Assembly (NCBI RefSeq): GCF_023278565.1 | Contig: NC_064680.1 | Span: forward strand, 186,001 to 250,000 | Source: Colletotrichum lupini | Taxonomy: Eukaryota; Ascomycota; Sordariomycetes; Glomerellales; Glomerellaceae | Direction: 5' to 3' | Length of the DNA stretch: 64,000 nucleotides | In this document: positions 21,254-34,172 of the stretch, piece after piece | Numbering within the stretch: the stretch's first letter is position 1 | Layout of the letters: each line of letters starts with the position of its first letter | The notes under the pieces: generated by a model | The model's database searches: none | What the model was told of the DNA's origin: nothing | The model's input: the letters and a program-made list of their open reading frames with translations, nothing else | Program-made: the position numbers and the translations under genes

Positions 21254-23180
21254 CTAGCCTCGATGAAGAAGAAACAGGCCACATCAGGCGGCTTTACTCT
21301 GTAGTGCTTTAGTGCTTCACGGTCAATTTTTATTTCCTGAGCTCACTTGTATCTCAATGACGTGAGTTTACGCTTCAGTCTTTAACCGGCGAGTTTCCTC
21401 AATAGTGAGTCTGTCTTGTGCATGAACCATGCGTCCATGGCAACGTTGCTGCTATCTACGAATCGATGACGCCATGGAGTCATGGAATGTGCCCAAACGT
21501 TCCTCCAGATCGGATCTGGTTAATCCAACTACGAGCTGCATGTCTCCATTGCCCAAACAGGCACTCGGTCACTCATCGGGTCTGATTTGGAACAGAGGAC
21601 GTCAACAATACTGCAGGGACCTCGTTGACTGCCGATGCCACCAGCCAAATGCATCAAACAACCCCACGGCTGTCGCGTGGCTGGTTGACTTCCCGTATTC
21701 TTGGATATTGGAAGTGGGGAGAATTCCTTCCAGATCGGTCGATGTGCATTCCGGTACTAATCAAGTCTCATTAACCTCAAGCATAGCATCGTCGGTCCAA
21801 GCATCCGGCCAATAAAGGGAAAAGCCAAGAACAGCATAATGAGCGCTGAGCTCACCACATAATCACTAACCTAATGGATGCAATACCTGACTAAAGTCTA
21901 GTTGAAATCTTGTTGAGATTTAGGTATGCCGAAAGACGCCCCCACGCTCGATCTGTCCAATATTATTTTTCCCACCTCAGTCATTGTGGCTTGCCTCCCA
22001 ATATCCAATTGTCTTGCTTCAGCAAGATGGATTAATTAGATGGCGTTCTCGAGCACCTTGGCAGCTCTGGTTTAGCCGATGTTTCGCAGAAGCTTGATCT
22101 CATTCTGCTCACGTACATCCTCGTGGTCGTTCTGGAGACGAGGACTTACTTATATATGAACCGACCGTCAAATTTCATTCATCACGGGTGATGCAATCAA
22201 CTCACTCGCATGGACGGCTTAAATTACCGGCATCACAACGAGGCTTTCATACCTTACCCAGAGACAATTCTCATAGCTGCCGCAGAAGATTATGCATGCA
22301 ATCGTATTCATAAGTAGTCTTGGCTACACATCTCACGCCGGGCGTGCAAGCCACTCAATAACACGTGGGCTCTGGTTGCAGTACCTAGCTCATCTGACGA
22401 TGCGTCTCTTTGATAGATCGGACTCCTTGTCCGAGGAGTATGGTGTACATCAAACTATAAGGAAATGTGTGATTGACTTGGGTTCTCAATCACGATATCA
22501 CCTAACCTGAGCTACTGGGCTCGTCAAATTGGCGGGGCTTTGGAGCCTCCGCGCCCGCTCCGTAACCGAACCAGGTATGTCATATCTGTCGCGCAAGTGA
22601 GACATTGACGATATGGATGGTACCAGAGGGATTGATGGGACCGACAGATCCCATGTAGCTTCAAACGTCATGCCTGATATGAAATACTTACGGCTGGCTG
22701 TCTTGTGAAAATCAGCCAGATGGCGGAGGCTTGATGTCACCTGATTCCAGGTACATTATTATTAGCGATACACGGACACGCGTCTCGACCAGTTCCTCAC
22801 GTTGACTGGATATCTTGACTAGCAGTATATCAAGACCGAGTACGGAGTACAAGCTTACTACCCATTTGAATGCAGTCATGCATACTGTACATATGCTACA
22901 TCTCAAGGGCCGCAATCATTTCGCCGACTCCATGGCAAGTGGTAGCATCACCGTATGCAAGATGGGTTCTGAAGAATTCAGTTTCACATATGACGCTCAT
23001 TCGCAATGTTTGTGAAGAATCTGGCCGATGACCACATCCGCACTGTAGCCTCGGGGTTTGTTCTACGCCGCAGCGGAGACTCCATCCTCGACAACTCGTG
23101 TTCACAGGAAAGTCATCTCAGTCTATCGGAAGTGGTAGCTCATTCGAGGTCAACGGCCCGACCCTTTAGTAAATGCGCTA
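21254..23180. other. Intergenic region of normal composition, no gene recognised
   Basis: About 1.9 kb between the copia element and the AT-rich island. All open frames are below 130 codons, have no family motif and lack consistent splice structure. RIP has not spread into this DNA from the copia element. Confidence 0.45.
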
Positions 23181-23194
23181 GAATAGCATGCCTC

Positions 23195-24033
23195 TAAGTA
23201 CCTTATTATCGAAAAAAGTTAATTCTTTTTAAGTTATAAGTATAAGAATACAGTTTTAATAAAATAGTATAATACTTACTTAGTACTTAAATTAAAATAC
23301 TTTTTTAAGCTTATTATAAAAGAAAAATAATTATATTATTAACTATTTATTATCGAAGTCCGTAAATAGTACTATAGCTTTAATTATAATAGCTTTATTT
23401 ATAATAAATAAAAAGTCTAATTATAAATCCTTTAAAAACCTTTTTTTAAGAGCTATAAGAGCCTCTAAGTTAAGTTAAAATACTTATTAAAATATTAATA
23501 ACTAAACTAACCCTATAATAATAATTTTAATAAAAAACTTAGTAAATAATATTAAAAACCTCGCTAATATTAAATACGATTTATAAAGCGTAATAATATA
23601 ATTATAGAATATTATTAATATATCTTATATTAAGAAGGGTATTATTAATATTAATAAAATAAATAGGGCCGTATTAATATAATACCTCGGCTTCTTTTTA
23701 TAGCTCGAGAATAATCGCTTTAAATAGTATTAAAAATTTATTAAAAAGCTTTTTTAAATACTTTAGTATACTTATTATTATTTTTATAATAATAAGACTC
23801 CTAATACTTACATATAAGAATAAGTTATTTATTTTTAAATAATAATATTAGTTTATTAATAAGCTATTAAAATTACGATTCTAGCGATTCTTTAATAAGG
23901 GAGAGGGTAAAATAGAGGAAAGGATAGGTAAGAAAAGGGTTAAGGTTGAATAGTACGGAATTCGAGGGTAGGGTAGCGTCTATATGTACTGTGGTAATCC
24001 TCTAGTAATGCAAAACGATGGAGTTAAACAGTG
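23195..24033. mobile_element. AT-rich, RIP-like island flanked by a 14-bp direct repeat
   Basis: About 23200-23960 is very AT-rich with stops in all frames, like the RIP-mutated transposons elsewhere in the window. The 14-mer GAATAGCATGCCTC occurs just outside at 23181-23194 and again at 24034-24047, as a target duplication would. The last 70 bp before the right repeat is not AT-rich. No terminal inverted repeat, LTR or recognisable protein was found, so the class is unknown. It may be a retroposon fragment or a repeat damaged by RIP. Confidence 0.45.
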
Positions 24034-24047
24034 GAATAGCATGCCTC

Positions 24048-27000
24048 GTACGAGATGTTGGGTCGAAGTGGCAGTAAATCTGGACCCTAAGCATCATTTG
24101 CAATACGATACATATACGGTCTCCGCAAGCCTGCGTATACAGTATGCTGCTCGTCATCTTGCCTCGCTTAATGATGAGGAAAAGCTAGGAGATGGTTTCG
24201 CAAGTTGCTTTGAGTGATAGCCGACCAACGAGATCGCGAATCACCATTGGTGTAGTTGAATACGGATTCGTTACTTTCGTGTCCTTACTATGTCTTGGAT
24301 CGGCGTGTATGTGATTTCCAAGTCCAAGTCAGTCACCGTGATCAGTAATCTATCATCGCCAAAGCGTTTGAACCGTCAGTCGCATCTTGACCTGCAAAAG
24401 ACTAGATGCCGTGTTCGCTACAATGCCCGCCCCGCCATACGCAGGCCCTCATCCGTATTGAATGCGACGTCGAAAGCACTGTGTCAGACGCATATGGGTC
24501 TTAGAGATAGGCTAACAACGGTGATGACAAGCCCCAAGCCAATTGCCAAGTGTGCTTGGTCCCCAAACTGTGGAGGCCATGTAGCGACTGGAGCTTCCGG
24601 GCAGATGCGCAACGGGCCACCGGCTGAAATTTCGCATTGATGCGCGATGAGCGGGAGGCCGGCGCACCTGGCAAGCAAACATCTTTCGTTAGTTATTACT
24701 GTTGGGAGCTTACTGTCATGGGCAAGGGTGTAGCGGATTCAAAGAGATTTTCGACGCCGTCGGCTTTGGAAGTGTCAAAATTTTACCCGCCCGTCATTAG
24801 CTAGGTTCAGGTAAGCCCAATTGGGTCGGGTGCAGCCCGTTGGTGACTTGGCCGGGGAGGAAGCCGTGCTAGCATCCCCTTTCTTCTCCCAAGTTGCATC
24901 ATGTCGTACTCGTGGACGCCATGTGGCTCGTGGAAAACGCGTGTGGTGTTGAAGGTTGCGGAAGTCCAAGCGGCTCTAGACCGGACGAGCTTGGTGTTTG
25001 CTTGTCAATTACAAATTGGCAAACGGGCGAAACATTTCTTCTTCCCAGACTGAAAACGTGCGAGAGCAGCAACGGAACAGGCATGTCTTCTGCTCAGACA
25101 GGGCCTGGAACGATGTTTGCTTGTCAGCATGTGGTGTCGAGCACCTGGCTCGTGTGATGCATCTCGCAGGTTGGAACTGGGCCCCCCGGAGATTTCCTGC
25201 AATTGTCTTCGTGAGGACCTAGAATCGGACCAAAAGCTATGCTCACACCTGCATTGCGTCAGGTCTCACTTTTAGGACGCGCAGAAGCAAATGAAACGGC
25301 CGCCACAATATCGAAGAGCGCCGCAAGTTGAGGGTCTGGTTTCCTTTGGTGGCGTCGAAGAAGATCAATAAGAGCAGCAAACATTTTCTCCTCCTCCCTA
25401 TGGAATTTGGGGGACAAATCCCTCGGCGAAATGACATATCAGATTCATTTCGTCACGCCTCGGTCTATTTATCAACACGGACGGAGGGGAAGTGGGATCT
25501 ATCAATCCGCTGGTCACCTAGGTACGCTGGGCGGGTAGGCTCAAAATTCTATGTGAGAATTGGCGCCTGCATTTGAAATTGCGCTTCGGTCATCCGCCGA
25601 CCACCAGTGCGATCATCTCCTCGGTGTTCAATAGCTTCAAGCGACATGTATGCGGCCGCCGCGTGGAGAGATTCATATTGCAATGTTTGCATTGTACTTT
25701 GACACCTGTCACAAATGACAAGAGGCGGGCACCTTGGAAATTCGCGAGGGCCTTTTGGCCCCCTACTTTACTGTATAGTCTTCTGTTGGTCCATCGAGAT
25801 CTTAAGAGATCTCCATCACATCACTGACGGGCCCAGTAGGTGGGCTCCACGAAGTACATACTACGGATACCTGTAGGTGGAGGTCACATTGACAATCTGA
25901 CAATTGCGTATGGAAAGACTCTGATCCGCTAACGGTTTCCGCTTCGAGGCTCGAGAAGCAGGCCACTGTCAAGGGTTGTATGCGGGGTGGTTCGGGGTTG
26001 TTGATGAGCTTCGTGCCGCCAAAGCCCGGGGAATCCCGACTACGGACAGTGTCGACACGCGATGGCGCTTCCGTCTCAACACCATTTACTCTAAAAGAGA
26101 AGATGAACAAGATGAGGCTGGGAGATCGTGGCGTGACGACATGCAGTGAGTAAGCTTCTACAATCGCGACATGTGCGGATCCTCCGGCCGGGATGGAAGA
26201 CGGATCAGAAGCCCTGGCAGATGTTCCATTCAGCAGACTTTTTCATCGAGCACATCCGTACATATGCGCTGCAGATTCCAGTCACAAGCGAAAGGAACCA
26301 CCCCGTTCGAGCACGCAGTGGTGCTGTGTCTCACCGTAGCCGAACTGGCCAGTGCGAATAGCAAAATAAGACAACTCCACTCAATCCTTTCCGGCTCAAG
26401 TTGAAACTTGACGAAGAAAGGGTATATGATTGCAACTCCACCAATAGATATTGTATCAGTTGGCAAAACTCAGTTTTCTTTCCGACGTCGTAATGGGAAT
26501 TCGCGTTGAGATTTGAGCGTAACTTGTGAGACCCAACAGACGACGAACGGTATTAAATACAACCCCCCCCCCCCCGACGCTCCAACAGAGTGGGCAGAAA
26601 GCCGAACAAAAAGCCGTCCATGACACACGGACGTTGTTCCCCCCCTCCAGGGGAATCGGGAAGTGAAAAAGTGCTCCTGGGTAAACTGGAGAAGCGTCAC
26701 AGTGTTTGTGGTTATGTGCCGCTCAACCCCTTGTCGCCTCTGTTTCCCCCGTTTTCTCCCTCTGTCTTTCTCTCACTCCTCGCTGTCACCCAAGCAAAGA
26801 AGCAAAGCCTTACATGGCATCAAAGTACTTCCAAGGATCAATATTGAGACCATTGGGCGAAGCCCCGTGGACCCTCAATTAGGCATTCCGGAAACCGCAA
26901 ATCTCATCATACGAGTTTGCAATTGCAACTCGGCAATTCCTTGCTGTGGCGTGTTCTCTACTCCACTGTACATCGCGTGTCGCTGACGTCTGTTAGGAAC

Positions 27001-28237
27001 AAGGGACGAGCTAGAGGACTGCAAACTCAGAGTCACCTCCAACCGCCGCCTCCATCGCAGCCTGGGGGGTTCTGTCCGCATGCTCAGGTTTCCCGCCTGC
27101 CTTGCTCCAGCCTCTGTGAAGAGAAGAATTCGGGCTATTCCGTGCGCCCGGTTACATCTGACAGACTGGGTAATAAGCCAGCGTACCTGTCTCCACGAGA
27201 TCCTCAATCACCACTCTGCAAAGCTACGGAGTACTGCTTGAGACCTTCAGTTTGTTTCCCTCGAGGCAGCTCGGACTGCATGCAGCAAAAGTTGTGCGGA
27301 ATATCTACCACAAACCCGCCTCTTAGCGTACTTCTAGAAGACCCCCGGAGCTCCTCGTTACTTCGGTTTGCTCGGCAGCTCACGGGCGGTGTCCCACTGG
27401 AGAGGCTTCGAGTCACCCTCAGGGTCCAGTTGATACCCCTACCGGTGTCTCCCTAGTGCCTGTGAGATCCTGGTATCCCTGATTTCCCGGTCTTGTACCA
27501 CTCGGCGATGGACAGGGCTGACTTTGAACCGCTCCTCGGTTCATCGCGAACGACTAGCTACCATTGGCGCTGTTCCTTGGATTAACCATTAACGGCGCCC
27601 AGTGTCTTCCTCTATGGGCCCCCCACCCTTGAATCCATGCATCTATGGCCCATGGGAGCCGTGTTCAAATGAGGAACCAGCTTTCTTTTTACACTACGGC
27701 ATACAAATCATACGATGTCTATCCGTCGAGACGGGCGGTGCCTGATTCGAAGCATGCAGACCGCGAAGACTCGAGCGCACGCGATGATGGAGCACGACGA
27801 GGGGGAGGGGTGAGACAGGATTGAGCTTTGTGTCTATCGGAGTGGTTCTACGGGGTACACGAAGGCATCTTGGGCTGGAGTTGAAAGCTTCTATATCTTT
27901 CCTCCGAGGCCCGAACCCGGCGGCGAGAAAGACGTCTGCATTTGTGTTCCCAAACCTTTGGATCCGGCTCTCCTTCTATCACGCAGACGTTTACCCACTT
28001 CTCCGTAGCGTTTGTGCATTTCTGTTGATACCCCCTTTAACATTTATCCCCGTTCCGGTCTGCCCCTAGATCTCCATCCTTGACCCTGTATCTGGGTACG
28101 AGAAGTATCTACTTGAGAACCGTGAGGTTTCCCATTTTTGGCTACCAAGTTACTATCTGCCATCAGTCAAGGACTACAGAACAGTATTCTCAATCCGAAG
28201 CTAAACAGCAAATTCTCTGTGCAGAACCATCACAACC
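24048..28237. other. Gene-poor 4.2-kb region upstream of the flavohaemoglobin gene
   Basis: Composition is normal. The open frames on both strands are short (most under 120 codons), overlapping and without family motifs. A 13-nt run of C (26563-26575) follows an AT-rich TATTAAATAC. The last few hundred bases should include the flavohaemoglobin promoter and leader. A non-coding RNA or species-specific small genes cannot be excluded. Confidence 0.4.
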
Positions 28238-29500
28238 ATGGCTTTGACATACAAGCAATCACAGCTCGTCAGGGGTACGATCCCGGCTCTGCGTGAGCAT
28301 GGCGAGACCATCACGACCATATTTTATGCCAACATGCTGCGGGCTCATCCTGAGCTTCATGACCACTTCAACAAGGTCAACCAGGCCAACGGCCGCCAGC
28401 CCCGTGCCTTGACCGGCGTCATCCTTTCCTTCGCCGCAAACCTCAACCACATCAGCGAGCTCATCCCCAAGCTGGAGCGCATGTGCAACAAGCACTGCTC
28501 CCTTGGAATTCTACCGGAACACTATGACATCGTGGGAAAGTACCTCATCCAAGCCTTTGGACAGGTTCTGGGTCCTGCCATGACCCCAGAGATCCGCGAA
28601 GCCTGGACAAAGGCCTACTGGATCCTCGCAAAGATGCTCATCGGCCGCGAGGCCCAAATGTATCGCGAGTTCGATGATGACAAGTGGAAGGGATGGCGCA
28701 AGTTCCGCATCGAAAGAAAGGTTGCCGAAACGGACGACATCTTCTCCTTCTACATGGTGCCTGTCGACGGCAAACGGCTACCTGACTTCTACCCAGGTCA
28801 ATACACCTCGATCCGCGTCACAATCCCCGAGCTCGGCCACTATCAGTCACGACAATACTCGCTCAGTGACTCACCACGACCGGATTACTACCGCATTACC
28901 GTCAAGCGTGACCAGGGCGTCAAGGTCGGCAAGGGAGCCGCCACCTTTAACCTCAACCCTGGTGTCTTCTCCAACCATCTCATCGATGAGAAGAGGCCGG
29001 GTGACATCGTGGAGCTGACGCATCCTACCGGCGACTTCTTCTTCGACACCCACGCGGCCGGCACTCTTCCCGTCGTTCTCATCTCCGCAGGCGTCGGTGT
29101 CACGCCTCTCATGTCTATCTGCAACACCATCATCGAGCGCCAGGCTATCCGTCCCATCTCATGGATTCACTGCTCGGCTCGGGCAGCCCCCTTTGAAGAG
29201 CATATCCGCAAGATTGCTTACAGCCGCGCCAACTTCATCATCAAGTTCTTTCGATCCCAGATCGCCGATGTCGAGGACGATGATTCTCTCTCCTCCTCTA
29301 GCGACTTTGGCCTCCGCATGGATCTTGCGAGGATAGCACCAGAAGAGCTCTACCTCAGCCATGGTGGCGCGGAGTACTACATCTGCGGTCCTGAGATTTT
29401 CATGGTTGAGATGTCGCAATTCCTCATCAACCAAGGCGTCGATCCCAACAGAGTCAAGTTCGAGAGGTTTACTACGGGTGATTTGGAGTTCAAAAAATAA
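28238..29500 (+). CDS. YHB1: Flavohaemoglobin (nitric oxide dioxygenase)
   Basis: A single exon of 420 aa, starting in an excellent CACAACCATGG context. The N-terminal globin domain (about 1-140) has Tyr30 (B10), Gln54 (E7) and the proximal haem ligand His86 in KHCSLGILPEHYDIVGKYL, matching the positions in bacterial Hmp. The FAD domain (about 150-260) has RQYSLSDSP. The NAD(P)H domain (about 270-415) has GVGVTPLMS and YYICGPEIFM. The length is usual for fungal flavohaemoglobins. The enzyme converts NO and O2 to nitrate with NAD(P)H and protects against nitrosative stress. No targeting peptide is seen, so it is probably cytosolic. It is the only intact gene recognised between the copia element and the 32-kb transposon nest, and it shows no RIP damage. 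Confidence 0.95.
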   Translation: MALTYKQSQLVRGTIPALREHGETITTIFYANMLRAHPELHDHFNKVNQANGRQPRALTGVILSFAANLNHISELIPKLERMCNKHCSLGILPEHYDIVGKYLIQAFGQVLGPAMTPEIREAWTKAYWILAKMLIGREAQMYREFDDDKWKGWRKFRIERKVAETDDIFSFYMVPVDGKRLPDFYPGQYTSIRVTIPELGHYQSRQYSLSDSPRPDYYRITVKRDQGVKVGKGAATFNLNPGVFSNHLIDEKRPGDIVELTHPTGDFFFDTHAAGTLPVVLISAGVGVTPLMSICNTIIERQAIRPISWIHCSARAAPFEEHIRKIAYSRANFIIKFFRSQIADVEDDDSLSSSSDFGLRMDLARIAPEELYLSHGGAEYYICGPEIFMVEMSQFLINQGVDPNRVKFERFTTGDLEFKK

Positions 29501-30742
29501 GGTCGACACAGGCTAATACCAGTATCTCGACGTGATTGCTTTTACGGAGAATGAAATGGGTTCTGGGGGCTGATTCAGGAAACGGGTGAGACGGAGTTTC
29601 ATGAAAGTGGTCTATCTGGGAAACGGGTACAGAAACGGGTACAGAAACTACACAAACGGAAATATTTATGCCTTTTGTTTACTTATTAAAAGATGCAGGA
29701 GCAGAAACTGGATGGCTCCTTTTGGCTCTGAGGGTTCAGAGCATGCGAGTATTTCGATTGTTATCAGAAGCGTAATACTACAACTCGATGCCTCACATGG
29801 CGCTCTGTTTGAGACTGGTCCAGAGAATCCGAGTTTTGTGATTCAGCACACCCGGAAAATTCAACGATGGCAACCAAGCCAATTCAAGAACTCAATTCCC
29901 GATGTCGAAATGGACGTCACCTTCACAGCCCTTGCACAACATCGCGGATTCAGCGCCGGTTTGACAATGACTGAGTTTCCTCCATCATACGAGAAAACTG
30001 GACTGGATGTAGTACAATGCAACCGCCTGACTCGCCACTATTTAATCTTGCTCCTCCGAGCCCCTGACAGGAGCCCCAACCCCCCAGAACTCCCTATGGG
30101 GTTCCTTAACTGGGGCCTGGAGAGAATCGCTGGGGTTCTGGAGTGAACTCAGTTCAGTGCAACCTGTATCTTACTCGCATCTATACCCAATGATCCACAG
30201 GGAAATGTCAGTTGGTTCATTCGTGAGAATTCGGGAGACGAGAGCCAGACAACATGTATCACCATGTCACCAGACATATGCTTGCAGCCGAAGTCGCAGA
30301 CAGCACTCTTAGATCCTGACATTGTGCCGATGGGGGACATGGGGAGAGTAATCTATTGTGTTCACTATCAACATCCACACATCAAATTCCCATCGATCAT
30401 CGGGTCAATGTTCACGAGAGACAACAGGTAATCGACATTTCTGATTGGAAAGTCTTCCGGGGCTACCTCCGCTGGCGATGATGAAAAGCCCGCTGCTAGC
30501 GCCAAGCACATCCTACTCATCTGCAGCCGAAGTTCCTCTATTCTCCTCGGTCCACCTGTGTCATGAATGTCGTAGGTCAGACTCGACGGTCAGTCACCTG
30601 AGTCTTTCACGAAGGAGAATCTAAAGAGATTTCATAGAGATCGATGGTCAGAATAGACCCCCCGAGACGTTGCCTGCCAATTCATTCATCGCAATTCGCC
30701 GGTGACGCACGATTTTCAACGATTTTTCTTGCAGCAAGACCC
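29501..30742. other. Intergenic region between flavohaemoglobin and the 32-kb AT-rich block
   Basis: Normal composition, no gene supported. A 186-codon open frame at 29586-30146 has low coding character and no family motif. A 12-bp unit (AAACGGGTACAG) is repeated twice at 29621-29644. Confidence 0.45.
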
Positions 30743-30798
30743 ACGAGGACGGCTATTCCGCACCCACATGAAGGCTATCCCGCACCCATACTAGGCCC
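30743..30798 (+). repeat. Left TIR of T1
   Basis: Begins ACGAGGACGGCTATTCC and ends CATACTAGGCCC. It keeps a high C and G content although the sequence directly inside is heavily AT-biased. Confidence 0.85.
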
Positions 30799-32996
30799 GT
30801 TTAAGGAAATAATAGGCGAAGTAAGTAGCTACTATACTAATTAGTTCTAGCTAACTTTAATAGCTAGGTTACTTATATATTAGCCTAGGTAACGTAATTA
30901 TATAATTATTATAGTACTTTTTTATTAACTATATCAGGATAATTTTATATAAATTTGATTACCTAATTTCTACTTTTTTATATTTTTCTTAAGCTTTTAT
31001 TAATAAATTTAATAAATAATTCGATTAACGACCTTTTTATAAGGGTTTAGTTATATTAATAAGACCTCGGTTATAAAATAAATAAGTTAAAATTAAAAAA
31101 GCGGTAAAATAGCTCTTTATTATATTTAGATCTTATATATAAGCGTAGTAGTTAATTATAGTTATTAGTAACTAAGTAGTAATAAACGATAATATTAAAA
31201 ACGGGCTATTTATAGAGGGTTTATATATATTAATACCCTAACTTATAAAATAAGTATAGGGTAAGTATAATATATAATAAGTATAATTACGAATTACTAA
31301 TAATAGAATTATACTCGTTAAGCTAGGTCTTTTATAAGCTAAATTAATAAGAGCTTAGTACCGAGGTAATTAGTATATAAATAAAGTTATTATTAGTAAT
31401 TAGAAAACTTATTTTTACTTATATTACTACTTAAATCCGTAATTTTATAAGTATACTTATATAAAAAGCGCGACGTTAAGAATACTTAGTAAAAGCTATA
31501 GTAAGACAAGTACGGCCCGCTCTTTTTAATATAAATCTTTTTATAAGAGCTTAACGCGAATAATAATATAATATTTTTAATAATTTACTATAGCCTAACG
31601 ATAAAAAAGATTAATAGCATATTTTAAATTTATATATAGTATTTTAAAATATAAAAAAGGAATCCTAAATTATTTGTAATAGATAATACTTATAAAGTTA
31701 GTAATTATATAGTTAAAAGTTATTAAAACTTACTAAGAGTATAGGTTAATTACTTTAATATACCGCTTTTTTAAATTAATAATACGACTTTTATTTATAT
31801 TATATTTAACGTAGCCTTTGATTTCGTATTAAGTAAAAACATAAAAACGTTTAAATAAGTACTAAGCTAATTAAAATTAATATATAAAGAAAAAAAAATT
31901 CTATAGCTAAAAGTAATTATTACGAACTTTAATAATATATTAAAAAAGGTAGTAAGGGCGGTATTTTTTAAATATACTATAATAAATCTACTTTTAGTAT
32001 ATTTTTAAAAATATAATATTAAATATTAAGTAGAAGTAGGATAGTATATATAAAGAGAAACCCATAGCTACTTAGGATTTTTACGAGGCTATTTCTAAGC
32101 CTTGCTTAACGGTATAAAAAAATCCCTTATTAAGCGCCGGATTTAATTTACTTAGTAAGTTATTAAAGTAATTAGAGGGTTCTAATTAGCCTAATTTTAC
32201 TAGTATAGTTTTAATAAATTTTTAGAAATTAACTAACTAAGTAAAAATTACGGAAAATAAGGATCTTATAGCTAGCCCGCTAAGTTAACTTTTAACTTAT
32301 AAATTATCTTAATTAACATAGCCTATTAATAATAATTATTTATTTTTAATTAATTTATTAATTTTACTACCTCCGCGGCCCTTAATTATACTAATTTTAT
32401 TATTAGATTTATATAAATAAACGCTTAATAAAATTCTTAAGGCTTAGTGCGCGTATATCTATACTAAAACTAAAAAAGATTTTAACTACTATTAGGCTAT
32501 ATTATATAAACTCTTTAATTCTACATAGCTACGAAGTATTTTATATTTCGAGGCTATTTACGTGCCCTTTTATAAGTAATTTTATACTTATTACGTTAGC
32601 TACTTACGGAATTATAATTTTAAAGTTACGTTACGTATAGAGTCTATTTATATTAAATTAAAGTTATACTTATATAATCGGCTCTCTAGTCTTAATAGTT
32701 TTTAACTTATTATTATTAAAATAGTCCGTATAAAAAAACTACGATTTAAAAAAGAAATAGGTAAATGAAAGTATTATATTAAAATAGACTATAGTAATAT
32801 ATTAATAATAAAGAATTTTTTATTAATAATCTCTTTTTAAGTACTTAATTAAACTTAGTATTAATTATATATTACTAATAAAGTCTTTTATAACTAGTTT
32901 TATATAAAGTACTTACTTTCTTATACTAATACCTTTTTAAGTTAATAGGGCCTACCGTGCCGCTACGACCTTTTTAACTATTTAGAGTTAGGTAAC
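30799..32996. mobile_element. Left arm of T1, RIP-degraded
   Basis: About 2.2 kb of AT-rich sequence with stops in every frame and no readable domain. It does not resemble the gypsy sequences found further in, which fits an independent transposase region. Confidence 0.5.
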
Positions 32997-33724
32997 TATT
33001 ATAACTAGCTAGTTATAGTAAGTATATTAATAAAAGTTAAGGTTACGAGTACTAAGTAAGTAGTATCGTAGTTATAAATAGCTTCCCTAAAGCTATATTT
33101 ATAAATTATAAAATAAATAAGGTTTTAGTAATTAATCGTAGTTTTATTAAAAAGGGTTTTTAATAAAAATAGTTAAAAGTAATTATAAGATCTAATACTA
33201 AGTTAATTATTAAAAAAGCTATAAAAGTCTATTTTTAAGCTTAGTTTAAGTTTATATTATATATAAGTCTATTTATAAATATTTAATTTTATATTTTACT
33301 TTTATTAGCTACTCGGGCAGTTCTTAATATTGATTATATAGTATTAATATATAGTATTAATAAATACTCCTACTATCTCGATAGACTATTTTTTTAAGAT
33401 TTTCTAACTTTTTAACTTTCCCTCTTATAAAGTTCATAACCACGGATTATTAACGGCCTATTTATAAATATATTTTTTATTAATAATTACTTTTATTTAT
33501 TAAGCAATTGCTTAGTAAATATTAATAAATAATTACTTAGAGTAATTATAATAATTACTTTATTACGTAATTACCATTTCTTATTTATATATAACTGATT
33601 TATAGTTTTTTTATTTTATAAAAACTACTTTATATTCCTATATTTTTATATATATAATATATTATAACTATTATAAGTTCATAGGGCGGGCCCTAGTTTT
33701 AGTTATATATATTAAGTTATAATA
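32997..33724 (-). repeat. Minus-strand gypsy LTR with retroposon copy 1 inserted
   Basis: 728 bp, or exactly 539 bp after removing the 175-bp insertion and one copy of its 14-bp target duplication. The remaining sequence matches the reverse complement of 53958-54496. LTR ends read TATTATA and TATAATA after RIP. Confidence 0.85.
33283..33457 (-). mobile_element. LINE/SINE-like retroposon, copy 1 (175 bp)
   Basis: Flanked by the perfect 14-bp direct repeat CTATTTATAAATAT (33269-33282 and 33458-33471). On the minus strand it runs from GCCGTTAATAATCCGTGG to an A-rich 3' end. It shares its 3' half with four other copies in this block. Confidence 0.8.
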
Positions 33725-34172
33725 TTAAGTCTTTTTTTAAAAGTCTTATTTTTATAAACTTATAAATAAGTCGTTATAGCCTAGGTTAGGGCTTATTAAA
33801 TAGTTCTTTTAAAAATACTAAAATATTTACTAGAGTTTTAATATATTATTAATTAAAACCTATTTTTAAAATTAAGGAGCGAGGATTTAAGGTCGAAATA
33901 CTTCACTTATTTTATTATTTATTAAGGTAAAGATATAAAATACTAAAGGGTAAATTAAAGTACTATAAGTATATACGTCGTAGTCGTTTTTATAATATAA
34001 CTACTAGTACTATATATAATTATAAGTTTTTTTTATTTTTTTATTAAAACTTTTTATATTAATTATATTTATAATAAATCGTTTTTTATTTAAAATTAAT
34101 AAGTTAGAACGTAAAAAAGAAATAGAGGAGCTTTTTTTCTAAAAACTCTAATACGTATAGCTTTAATAAGGT
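33725..34172 (-). pseudogene. 3' internal region of the minus-strand gypsy element
   Basis: Matches the reverse complement of about 60640-61086 and of 53541-53957, directly next to the LTR. No open frame is left. The right limit is approximate. Confidence 0.7.

Noticed and set aside
26563..26575. Run of 13 C as a regulatory or structural signal
   Set aside because: A homopolymer alone gives no support for function and may be a sequencing-length artefact.
29586..30146. 186-codon open frame downstream of flavohaemoglobin
   Set aside because: No domain, poor codon character, no plausible start context. Treated as chance.
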